From contig NC_039511.1 in NCBI RefSeq assembly GCF_003672135.1, positions 7,714,464 to 7,778,463 on the forward strand: a stretch of 64,000 bases of DNA. The letters are read 5' to 3'. The stretch comes from Ooceraea biroi. Its lineage: Eukaryota > Arthropoda > Insecta > Hymenoptera > Formicidae. The notes beneath the pieces are model-generated. The model did not search any database, was not told the DNA's origin, and saw only the letters and a list, made by a program, of their open reading frames with translations. Positions 54,490-64,000 of this stretch are shown here, piece by piece; the stretch's first letter is position 1, and every line of letters starts with the position of its first letter. The position numbers and the translations under genes are program-made.

Positions 54490-57355
54490 TTTGTTATTGT
54501 TAATTTATTATAATACCATCCTTCTGTCCACTCTTCCTTCATTACAATATTTCTCCAATCTCATCCTTCTCCTTCTCATTCACTCACTCTCTCATCTCCT
54601 CTCCTTTCATCCGTCATCTCCCTCTCTCTCATACTCGTCATCGTCCGTCCGTCTGTCCCTCCGTCCTCTCTCTCCCTCTCTCCCTACCTGCTCCCCTCTC
54701 CCCCAACAATTTCTTATCCTCCTTTCTGTAACTCCTTCATCCATCTCTCTCCACTCTCATCATCCTTCAATATCCTTAGTATCTCCTCCGTACCTCTTCC
54801 CCTTCCTTCTTCTATCCTCCTCCCTTTCCTAATACCTTCACTCTCTTATTTCATTCCGCCCTCCTTCCTAAACCTTGCTATTCTTTCTGATCATCCTTTT
54901 CTCCTTTCCCTTTTTTTTTAAATACCTTGTCTACCCAATGTCCTCAACTCCCTGTACCATGTATTCCACCTTGATATTTCTATTGTTTCATATCGTTTTT
55001 GCTGTTGTATCTCCAGATCTCTGCCCTCTACTTTATGCCTTATCTCTCTTCCTTGCTCCCTCTGCCTCTTTACTCATTTCACCGACACCTCCACTTTCCA
55101 TATAAAAGCTTTTTCTCTGCTCCTCCCAATTCGAGCCCTTCCTTTTCTTCTCTCTTTTTGACGTGAATACGTCTTATAACTCGATGGATGCCAATTTGAA
55201 AAGTTGAGCGAGACGCGAGACGCGTGACGCCGGAGGCGTGACGAAATTTCTTTCATTCAATTTTAATATACAGTCTTATTTTAATTATAATTATAATATA
55301 TAGGGTATCTCACTTTATCTTATTATAATATACAAGGTGTCGACTTTGGATTATAATATATAGGAAAATATACACAGTTGATTTTTACTTCCTTCCAGCA
55401 TGTCCTTGCCCACATACTGCCACCTCCTTCCGCCAACTTCTTCTCATATCCCATCGCCCTCCTTCTTAACCTTGTCCTCAACTTCCCTCTTGTCTCTTCT
55501 TCCCTTATATAACCCGGCGTCCTCCCCTCCACACCCACCTTATGTACCTTTCCTGCACCCTCTCTACCCGCTCCTATTCTTTCCACCACACTCTACCCCA
55601 AAACTTCTCACACTTCCCACCAACCAATCAAACAATTTTATTTTCCTTCCCCAATCTCCCCCAAATCTTCTCCTTCCCCATATCTTCCCCATCACTCCCA
55701 TCGCCTCCCTCACGCTCTCTCTTACTTGTGCCTCCTGTCCTCCATTCCACCTAAACCTATATCCCAAATACGTCATCTCCTTTACTTCCTCTATTCTTTC
55801 ATCATTCCACCACTATTTCTCCTTCTTTCTTCCTCCCTATCCCCCTTCTTACTATTTTCGTTTTTTCTACATTTATCACCAATCCCTTTCTGTCCAAATA
55901 TCCTTCCAATCTCTTTAAAAACCATCTCATCCCTTCTTCATCCTCTGCCAACACCACCAGATCGTCCGCATAACTGAGTACTCTTAGTTTTTCTCTCTCC
56001 ACTCTCACCCCATCTATTCCATTCTTCCCTATTTCCCTCTGCATATCCGCCATCAGTATATTAAACAGCATTGGACACCTCTGTCTCACTCCTCTTACCG
56101 TCCAAAACCTCTTCCCATCTCTCTCCCACACTCCTTGTCTCTCAGTTTCCATAATTCTTTCCATCAATCTCCCACTCACTCCCACCTCTTTTAAACATAT
56201 CCCAAATATCTCCCTGTCCACCGAGTCAAATTCCGCCCTGAAGTCCACAAAAGATGCCACCACCTTCTTTCTCCTCTTTAATTGCCTTTCTACTATGTAG
56301 TTCAGTACATATATATTATCTATAACTCCTCTTCTCTCCCTAAATCCCGCTTGACTTCCCGGTATCATCCCCTTCTCTTCTATTTCTCTTTTCTATTTGC
56401 CAGCACCATCGCATACACCTTATAATATGTCGGCATTAAAGTAATTTCCCTATATTCCTTTAACTTCTTCGCCCCCCTCCTCATCGCAATTTTTACAATC
56501 CCCTCCCTCCATCTCTCTGGAAAATCCTTCCCCCTCCATACCCTCCTACTAATCTCCCACAACGCTTCCTTTACCCCCTCCATATCCATGCCTCATTTTG
56601 AATCCCATCTTTCCCTGTCTTACCTCTCTTCAGCTTCTCACCACCCTTATCTCTTCCGACTCTATCCTCTATATCCTCCTCCTCTTCCTTCTCCTTCCTC
56701 ATTCTCCCTCTCTATCTGTTGCCTCTCCCCTCCTCCCAATCTGATACTATTTTCCATTCCCCCAACATCCTCATAAAATACTCATCCTACTCCTCCATTT
56801 CTATCCCGTTATTTAATTCTTTCCTTTTCTTCCTCCCATACTTGCTTCTGAGTTCTAGCCTCTCTGGCTTCCTTCAAACATTCTCCCTTTTTCTCTTCCT
56901 TCTTCCTAACACACAATTCCTTATACTCCTTTTTTCCTTTCATATTCTTGCTTACTTTTCTTACCTCTTTACCACTCCCTGAATAACTCTTCCACCTCCT
57001 TCTTCTTTCTTCTGCATTCTCTATCCCACCATCCTCCCTTCCTATTTCCTTCCACCCTGTTTCTCTTCCTTCTCACCTCTCCATTCACCCTTTCTATTAC
57101 TTCTTCTAGCATTTTATTCACCCCTCCCTCTCCAAATTTAAATTTTCCGTTCTCTTCCTAAACTCCTCACTGGCATCTTCCGACCAATCCACCCTCTCTA
57201 TCTATTTTACTACTTCCTCCTCCTCTCTTCCCTCTCCCCTATCCACCCATACCGATACCGATTAATGATCCGAATTAACCTTTCCTCCTACTTCCATTCT
57301 CACCACTCTCTCACACTTTCCTATCTTCTATTACATAATCAATCACCCCCTTCCC
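54490..57355 (-). mobile_element. Purine-rich LINE, 5'-truncated and interrupted
   Basis: On the minus strand: an endonuclease tail (GVIDYVIEDRK, SDH-like) at ~57350-57230; reverse transcriptase with GSQAGFRERRGVIDN, VDFRAEFDSVDRE (A), VRGVRQRCPMLFN (B) and SYADDLVVLAE (C) at 56368-55802; then TYLGYRFRWNGGQEAQVR and the C-terminal region to ~54500. Frameshifts separate the blocks. At ~55195-55390 a copy of the 261-bp tandem-repeat sequence from 385-870 is inserted. It lies between two Penelope remnants. A diverged relative of the 57952-62946 LINE. Confidence 0.75.
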
Positions 57356-57359
57356 CCCA

Positions 57360-57950
57360 TAAACATTATTTCACCTTAAAATCACTTTATTATTGACTAA
57401 GTTGGCAAAAATATATATCAATCAAAACACAACGTTTCGACTTTTAATTTAGGTCTTTCTCAAGTGTAATATATTAAGTCAAAAGTCATCCTCTATAAAT
57501 AATAAAAAAGAAAAATTAATAAATTAGTTAACCAAAACTTACTTGAAATATTGTTACTAACTGGCATAAGATGACTTAATGTACAGAAAAATCAACCGCT
57601 CTCAAAAAACTCCGAACTACATGACAGCAACCAAGCAAATGCCAACAAGGTGACTAAGATGTTTTTCAAAATTGTATCATAAATATCAGGCAAACAATCC
57701 ATATCTCTCTGTAGGTTGATCGTATTCGAATGAGTTTTAATATAAAGCATCTCAGCGATTTTTCTTTTTTTATTATGTTTCTTATTATGATGCAAAATTT
57801 TCACATTAATCAAAATTATACTTCATACTAGATCTATGTCTGCTGACAACTGACTGGCTGCCTATATGTTTATTAATATCAGACTTATGTTCTTTTAATT
57901 GTGTCTCTAAATGTCTTTTCGTTTGTCCAATATAACATAAGTCACAATTC
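57360..57950 (-). pseudogene. Penelope-like element, GIY-YIG domain and C-terminus
   Basis: Reads CDLCYIGQTKRHLETQLKEHKSDINKH: the conserved Y-I-G and the following Arg/Lys of the Penelope GIY-YIG endonuclease. Then VKILHHNKKHNKKRKIAEML, SINLQRDMDCLPDIYDTIL, with a frameshift at ~57806. The 3' region (57400-57480) contains the usual CGAAACGTTGTG and GAGAAAGACC blocks. The 5' continuation is displaced by the LINE insertion to 62964-63300. Confidence 0.85.
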
Positions 57951-57996
57951 GGACTTCCGTTTCCGGTGGCGTAGAGTGTAGATAGAAGTTTTTGAC

Positions 57997-59275
57997 TTGA
58001 GAAAAGAATCAAGTGAAAGAGGAGAAGGAGGCAGAATTGAGAGAGAGGTGAAGCAAAGGGGTGGAAGGAGTGGACGGGAACGTCAGTGGATGGAGGAGAG
58101 AGAGGAAGGTGAGAGAGAGAGAGAGAGAGTGAAAGGTGTGAAAGTTACGAAGGAAAGGAAGAGGTTAAGAGCGGAGAGAGAGAGAGCAAGGAGTGAGAAT
58201 ATATGGAGGGGAAGAAATAGTGAGAAAGGAGTAGAGGCAAGGAGTAGGAAATAGATAGAGACGAGGTAAGAAAAGGAAGGGGTGACATCTGGAGGGGAAA
58301 GATAGAAAGAGGAAGAGAAAGTCGCGCGTTTTAAATAGAAGTAAAGGGGCAATGATGGAGGGAACAGGGAAAGACGGGATGAGTAAGGGGAGTGAAGAGG
58401 GCGGGAATGGAGGGAAGGAGGGGTGGAATAGAGAGAGGAGAGGGAGTACAGGAATGATTGAAGAGATGTGGAAAAGGGAGAAGGAGGAAGAGATAGGTTT
58501 TCAAAAGTGTAGGAAGACAGAGAGGTCGCCAGTGAAAGAGAAGGTGGGGGAGGTAAGATTAGAGAAATTGTTAAAGGGGATGAGGGAAGAACTGAGAGGA
58601 TTTAGAGAGATGAAGGAGTTAGAGGGGATGAAGGAGGAAATGAGGAGGAGGGAAGAGAGGTGAAATAAAGAAAAGGAGGAGTTGAAAGAGAGGATGGGGA
58701 AATTAGAGAGAAAATGGAAGAAGATAGAAGAGAGGGGAGGAGAAGGAGAGATAGTGAAGAGATTAGAAGAATGAATGAAAAAGATAGAAGAGGAGAAGGA
58801 AGAAAAGAATAGTAAAAAGGAGGAAAAAGGAAAAGGAGAGATAGAGGAGAAAGTGAAAGCATTGGAAAAGAGAGTAGGAGAAGGAGAGAGAGAGGAGAAG
58901 GAAAAATATAATAATAAGGGGGATCGATATAGGAACCAAAGAAATGAAAGATGAGGTAGAGAAGGTATTGAAGAAAATAGGACTGAAATATAGAATAGAA
59001 AAGGTAAAGAGAAGGTATTGAAGGAAATAGGACTAAAAGATAGAATAGAAAAGTAAGATGGATGATAAGAAGAATAACGGCGGAGGAGGAAAAGAAGGGG
59101 AATAGAATATGGAGGGGAATTGGAAAGGTAAGAATCATTGAAGAATGGTGGAGATGGGATAAGGAAGTAGGAGGATTAATTAATAATAGAGGAGAAAAGA
59201 AAGTCTTGGAACTAAATAAGGGAAAGGAGAATGTAGGAGGGGAGAAGAAGGAAAATAAGGGGAAGGGAAACTAGA
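57997..59275 (+). pseudogene. LINE ORF1-like charged coiled-coil protein (broken)
   Basis: Encodes almost only Glu, Lys, Arg and Gly, with heptad-like GEREREVKG and KRMGKLERKW stretches, predicted coiled coil. Stops and frame changes at ~58252, 58661, 58773 and 58930 divide it. Its place upstream of the endonuclease/RT ORF fits a LINE ORF1 (RNA-binding protein). The extreme composition makes homology judgement unsafe. Confidence 0.5.
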
Positions 59276-59339
59276 GAGAGAAAGAAGAAGAGAGAGGAAG
59301 TGGGAAGAGAAGGGAAGAAAGGGAAAGAGAGGAGGTAAA

Positions 59340-62300
59340 GGTAACGTTTTGGAATGTGGCGGGATTGAGGAAGAAGGATTGGGGATTTTGGAAAGATATG
59401 GAGAAGTGGGATGTGATAACGTTAATGGAGACATGGATAGAGGAAAAGGAATGGAGTTGGTTAAGGGAGAGGTTACCGAAAGGATATGTATGGGAAATGC
59501 AGGCGGCGAGGAAGGAATATAAGAAAGAGAGAGCAAGAGGAGGGATGGTGATGGGAGTAAGGAAGGAAATAGCGGTGGAGGAGAGGGATAGAGAAAGAGG
59601 GGAGGAAATGGAAGGAATAATGGTGAGGAAAGTGGTAATAGGAGGAGAGAGTTGGAGAATAATAGGAGTATACGTGAGAGAGGACTTGGAGAATAATTTT
59701 GAAAAATTGAAGGAATGGATGAAAGGGGCGGGAGGAGGAGGAAAAACGATAATTGGTGGAGACTTCAATGCGAGGACAGGGAAGAGAGGGGGAAGGATAT
59801 GGGAGGATGGAGAAGGAGGAGGAGGAAATAGAAGGTCAAAGGACGAGAAGATGAATAAGGAAGGAAAGGAGTTGGTAGAATATATTAGTGAGAGAGGATG
59901 CATGATAGTGAATGGAGGGATAGAGGGGGATGAGAAAGGGGAATGGACGTACACAGGAGGAAGGGGGGAATCGGTGATAGATTATATATTGGTGAACGAG
60001 GAGGGATGGAATAGAATAAGAAGTTTTGAAGTGGGAGAGAATGTGGATTCAGATCATCAGCCTATAACGGTGAGGATAGAGGGAGGAGAAGAGAGAAGGA
60101 GGAAGAGGGGTGGAGGAGAAAGGGGGATAGGAAAAGGGATATGGACAGAGAGGGCGAGGGAAAGATATAAGGGGAACTTAGGAGAAGTGAGAATGGGAGA
60201 AGGAAAGATAGAGGAGGAGATTGAGGAAATTAATAGGAGAATAAAAGGGGTGATGGTGAGGGAAGAGAAGGAAGGAGGGGAGAAGAGAGGGAAGGGATGG
60301 TGGGATAGGGAATGTAGGGAAGTAAAGAAGAAAGTGAGGAGAGAAATGAGGAAATGGAGAAGGGATAAAGCGAACAAGGAGAGATATAAAAAAGAGCAGT
60401 TAGAGTAGAGTAGTAGACTATAGGAGTAGAGTATAGGAAATTATGCGAGAGGAAAAGAAAGGAGGAGAATGAGAAATGGGAGAGATGGGTGAGGGAGAAA
60501 AGTAGGGAAGGGAAGATATGGGAGGTAATTAAAAGGGAAAGGAGAAAGAGGAAAGGGAGAAATGAGGAGATAGAAATGAAAGAATGGGATGAGTATTTTA
60601 GAGAGATACTGGGAGGGGTGGAGAAAAGAGTGATTAGAGGAAAGAAGGGTAGGGAGGGAAGGGAGAGGGAACCAGAGATAACTAAGGAAGAAATAAGGAA
60701 AGTAGTGAGGAATTTGAAAAACAATAAGGCAATGGGAGGAGACGAGATACCAAATGAGGCGTGGAAGTATGGAGGAACAGAGATGGAAGAATGGATAAGG
60801 GAGATATGTAATAGAGTATGGAAAGGAGAAGGATGGCCAGAGAAATGGAAGGAAGGGATAGTGGTACCGATAGTGAAGAAGGGAGATGGAAGGAGGATTA
60901 GCGAATATAGAGTGATGCTGATGGCGACATTATATAAAATATATGTTTCGGTGTTAGCGGAAAGGTTGATGGAGGAAGTGGAGGAGAAGGGAATGATACC
61001 ACAGAATCAGACGGGATTCAGGAAAGGATTGGGAGCGATGGATAACGTATATGCTTTGAATTACATGATAAATAGGCAGATAAATACGAAAGGAGGAAAA
61101 TTAGTGGCATTATTTCTGGACTTAAGAGCGGCATTTGATTCAGTGGACAGGGGAGTACTGATAAAGGCAATGAGGGAAAGAGAAGTGAGAGAGGGACTGG
61201 TAGATAGATGTGAGGAGGTTTTGGTGGAGACAAAAAGTAGGGTAAAAGTGGGAGGTTTTGGACAGGAAGAGGGGTGAGACAAGGATGCCCTTTGAGTCCA
61301 GGGATGTTCAATTTGATGATGGCGGATATGGAGGAGGAATTGAAGGGAGGAAGATGGGGGAAGTGAAAGTGGGAGGAGAGAAAGTATACTCGTTGGCATA
61401 CGCAGATGACGTAGTAGTATTATTAGAGGATGAAGAAGGAATGAAAGCAATGATAGCGAGGTTAGAAAGGTATATAGATAAGAAAGGGATGGAAGTGAAC
61501 ATAGGAAAAACGAAGGTTATGAGATTCAGGAAGGGAGGGGGTAGAGAAAAGAAGATAAAATGGAGATGGAAAGGAAAGGAATTGGAAGAGGTGAAGGAAT
61601 ACAAATATTTAGGATATATAATGCAAAAGAATGGAGGGCAGGAGAGGCATGTAAAGGAAAGGGTTAGGGCAGGGATGGCAGTGATGGGGCAAGTATGGGG
61701 GATAGGTAAGAGAAGATTTGAGAGGGAATGGGGGAAAAGGATATGGCTGTACGATAGTTTGATATGGACGGTGATAGGGTATGGAGTAGAGGTATGGGGA
61801 TGGGAAGAGAGAGAGGAGGTGGAGAGAAATCAGGAAAGGTATCTAAGATGGATGTTAGGGGTAAATGGAAGGACGCCGGGATACATGGTAAGGGAGGAAA
61901 TGAAGAGAGAAAAATTAAGGGAGAGAGCAGGATTAAGAGCATGGGGGTGGGAAAGAAGAATGGAGGAAGGAAAAGGAAGTGAGATAGCGAGAAGATGCTG
62001 GGAGGAGATAAGAAAGAGAGCAGAGAGAGGGGAGGGAATATCGAATTGGGAAAGAGGAAGAGAAGAATTTTTCAAGAAAAGGGGATGGGATGCATTGGAA
62101 ATAAGGAAAAAGAGGGAGGAGGGGGAGACATTGGTAAAGGAACTGATGAGAGAGGGAGAGGAAATAGGAAGAAGGGAGAGATGGCAGAAGATAAAAGAAT
62201 TGAAGTATAATGTATGGTATAAGTATATAAAAGGGGAAGGGATACCAAGATATATGAAGAAAGGGTGGGGGGAAAACAGATGGAAAAGGGTGGCGAGATG

Positions 62301-62598
62301 GTGGTTGGGGAATGACGTGAGAGAGGGGCAGTATTGGAGAGAAGAGGAGGAAAAGAGGTGTAGATTGTGTGGGAGAGAAGAGGAAACATGGGAGCATGTA
62401 TGGGAGGGATGCAGGAGATGGGAGAAGGGTAGTGAGAAGAGTTGGCAGGAGGAAGTAAGGAGAATATTAGGAGAGGAGGGGGAAGGGGAGGAATGGATGA
62501 GAGAGATAGAAAGGGAGAGAGGAGTGGGAAATGAAGGAAATGTAGGAATGGAGGGGGGAGAGGAAGAGAGAGGGGAGAGAGAGAGAGATACTGAGTGA
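59340..62598 (+). pseudogene. LINE ORF2: APE endonuclease, reverse transcriptase, C-terminal zinc finger
   Basis: Endonuclease: FWNVAGLRKKDW, TLMETWIEEKEW, IIGGDFNARTG, VIDYILVNEEGW and SDHQPITV (59356-60200). Reverse transcriptase: NKAMGGDEIPNEAWK (~60720), QTGFRKGLGAMDN, LDLRAAFDSVDRG (A), GRGVRQGCPLSP (B, ~61265, in a third frame), AYADDVVVLLE (C, ~61400). The C-terminal knuckle CRLCGREEETWEHVWEGC is at ~62360. Frameshifts at ~60400, 61260 and 61365 break it. It would nick target DNA and prime cDNA synthesis there. Confidence 0.9.
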
Positions 62599-62599
62599 G

Positions 62600-62700
62600 T
62601 GAGAGGAAGAGAGAGGAGAGAGAGAGATACTGAGTGAGTGAGAGGACGAGAGAGCAAGTGACTGAGTGAGTGAGAGAGAGAGGGAGGGAGGGAGGGAGAG
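62600..62700. repeat. GA-rich imperfect tandem repeats in the LINE 3' UTR
   Basis: The block GAGAGAGATACTGAGTGAGT is tandemly repeated at ~62580-62642 with a diverged third copy, followed by (GAGG)n. The remaining UTR to 62946 has no coding sequence. Confidence 0.7.
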
Positions 62701-62963
62701 GGGGGTAAGATTCTGTAGGGGAAAGTAATAGGGGAGAAATGAAAAGAATGAAGAAACAAGCCAAGGAAATGGAAGTCCAAGCGAGTGGTGTGTGTGTGGA
62801 TAAAGGGAGGGCGAGTGTCACAAGACACACGTCCTCAATAAGAGAACGGTTAGTTATTAGGAAAGAAATGTACAGGGTTGGGGAACGCTCCCTCGAAAAG
62901 CGCCTTTAAACCCCGAGGGGATAAATAAAGTACAATACAATACAATACATAAGTCACAATTCG

Positions 62964-63320
62964 CGCAATCAATTATATACACAACTCCGGTTTATCGCCT
63001 ATGCATTACAGGATCTTTTCCTCTTTTAAGTACACAATCCAATTTTTTAGAAACCGAATAAAAAACATCACAATAAAAACACTCTTTAACACACATTTGA
63101 TACTCTCACTAATATTTTTAATATAGAATAAGCACAGTGTTCGTATTAATTTCTGTAACATCATTTTCATCACTCAAGCACCCGTACTTAATCTTTTTCA
63201 GTCTAATATTAACGTTTATTAATGAAGTCGCTGGGATAACAATTATTTAATAATATGTTACAAACAATCTCTATGTTTTCAACGTGGAATCGACTATCTG
63301 AGAGCAAACTCATTCTATTC
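62964..63320 (-). pseudogene. Penelope-like element, 5' continuation (upstream of GIY-YIG)
   Basis: On the minus strand KRGKDPVMHRR and TGVVYIIDCANCDLCY lead directly into the GIY-YIG segment at 57950. Farther upstream, YIKNISESIKCVLK resembles the linker after the reverse transcriptase. Several frame breaks. The RT itself is not present, so this copy was 5'-truncated before the LINE arrived. Confidence 0.7.
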
Positions 63321-63354
63321 ACAAGCTAGTTACGCTGTTTTATGTTTAGTCGGG

Positions 63355-63690
63355 TGATTCGCAACTCTACAAAACTAATGATATGAACAAATTGCGCCAA
63401 CTACAATGGGTATTTATGCAAACCAGAAAATCTATTACTTTATTATAAATAAATATTTTAATACATAGAAATATGGCAATACAAATAAGTGTTTTTTTCA
63501 AAATATTTGGCGCTGCTAAACCGAATCATTATGTTAATTGCCTCATTCTCTTTCTTTCTCTCGTGTGAATGCGTGCATGTGTGTGTGTGTGTGTGTGTAT
63601 GTGTGCGACATTAGAATTAAATATAGAATAAGTTTAACTACATTTGTACATATATGTGTTACGGTCAATGTAATAAATGCGGTAGTATTA
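63355..63690. mobile_element. Half copy of the FB-A/FB-B foldback family
   Basis: One arm (ACTAATGATATGAACAAATT ... TTTGGCGCTGCTAAACCGAA) plus most of the loop with a (GT)n run at ~63576-63600, in the orientation opposite to the loops of FB-A and FB-B. The other arm is missing, replaced by the mariner start. Confidence 0.7.
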
Positions 63691-63707
63691 ATAATTACCG
63701 GTAAGTA

Positions 63708-64000
63708 TTGGGTCGTCCGGAAAGTTCGTGCCGATTTTTAATAGATGGCGTTGGAACATGTCTGAATATATCAATGTTATTGAAAACATACGATTTATAT
63801 ACATATGCTTAAAGGTGACATTTCAACGCATCTTTAGGAAAAAAGTTGTTTCAGATAAATTGATTCGTGTCAGTTTTGTACTCTTTTGAAGATGGAAGAA
63901 AACAAAGAACATTTTAGACACTTGATGCTTTTCTATTACCGGAAAGGCAAAAATGCCTCACAAGCAACAAATTCGATATGTTCTGTTTACGGAGAAGGTG
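63708..64000 (+). mobile_element. Mariner element, 5' end, cut by the window edge
   Basis: TTGGGTCGTCCGGAAAGTTC at 63708 after TA is a mariner terminal repeat. The transposase begins at ATG 63892 (MEENKEHFRHLMLFYYRKGK, then NASQATNSICSVYGE) and is open to the window end. The N-terminus matches the helix-turn-helix of mariners often annotated as SETMAR-like in ants. Completeness cannot be judged. Confidence 0.85.

Larger units (their letters stand above)
57952..62946 (+). mobile_element. Near-full-length purine-rich APE-type LINE with 17-bp target duplication
   Basis: Flanked by ACATAAGTCACAATTCG (57935-57951 and 62947-62963), which duplicates Penelope coding sequence. The 5' end GACTTCCGTTTCCGGTGGCG is followed by ORF1, ORF2 and a 3' UTR ending in GAGGGGATAAATAAAG with an (ACAAT)n tail. 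The whole coding strand is overwhelmingly A and G. ORFs carry several frameshifts. Clade not assigned. Confidence 0.88.

Noticed and set aside
58083..62830. Long minus-strand Ser/Pro/Leu-rich frames over the purine-rich LINE
   Set aside because: They are the pyrimidine complement of the LINE ORFs and only exist because of the composition skew.

Overview
The window looks like repeat-dominated chromatin from an insect, most probably an ant or another hymenopteran. The reasons are: AT-rich intergenic DNA; several mariner and IS630/Tc1/mariner elements with DD41D-type transposases; Penelope-like and purine-rich APE-type LINEs; tRNA-derived SINEs; a short TTAGG array; and host-like exons with consensus GT/AG splice sites. 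No bacterial operon, rRNA, tRNA gene or CRISPR array was seen. The species assignment is inference.

Host gene pieces, all on the minus strand: a THAP zinc-finger gene start (two exons, 6107 to 5618); the 3' end of a BEN-domain gene (exons at 17532-17301 and 17163-17021, with a phase-compatible upstream exon at 22660-22437); and the last two exons of an unrecognised basic protein with four RRxS motifs (49507-49385 and 49301-48892). Everything else that codes is transposon-derived and mostly broken. The one full-length transposase frame is a 345-codon mariner at 42315-43352, whose canonical ATG has become ATA.

Layout. 1-900: probable 3' end of an LTR retrotransposon, then a 261-bp tandem repeat. 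0.99-2.2 kb: foldback element. 3.3-5.3 kb: DD41D element E1 beside the THAP gene. 6.35-7.24 kb: MITE. 7.4-13.4 kb: a nest of foldback elements sharing a TACTTGGCG motif. 10.14-17.00 kb: interval bounded by a perfect 51-bp inverted repeat and holding a decayed Helitron Rep/helicase. 17.0-22.7 kb: BEN gene whose large intron holds a MITE, a head-to-head DD41D composite and an RTE-like LINE. 22.8-23.9 kb: 1.08-kb near-perfect palindrome. 23.9-28.4 kb: DD41D element E3 with a 5'-truncated LINE inside it. 28.5-30.8 kb: SINE, MITE and remnants. 30.8-36.2 kb: three DD41D elements (E5, E6, E7) separated only by TA or TATA. 36.2-39.2 kb: MITEs, a mariner remnant and a SINE. 39.2-48.6 kb: a mariner split by an 8-kb hAT/ZMYM1-like element, itself split by a younger mariner and by a 2.1-kb GC-rich LTR-like insertion. 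48.9-49.5 kb: RRxS gene. 49.7-53.2 kb: DD41D remnant, element E9 and an abutting MITE. 53.9-63.3 kb: two Penelope remnants in opposite orientation, a truncated minus-strand LINE between them, and a near-full-length purine-rich LINE inserted in the GIY-YIG region of the second Penelope copy with a 17-bp target duplication. 63.3-64.0 kb: half of a foldback core, then the start of another mariner cut by the window end.

The genes do not form a pathway. The biology is transposon succession: insertion order can be read from target duplications, and several TE families seem to use each other's TA-rich termini as targets.
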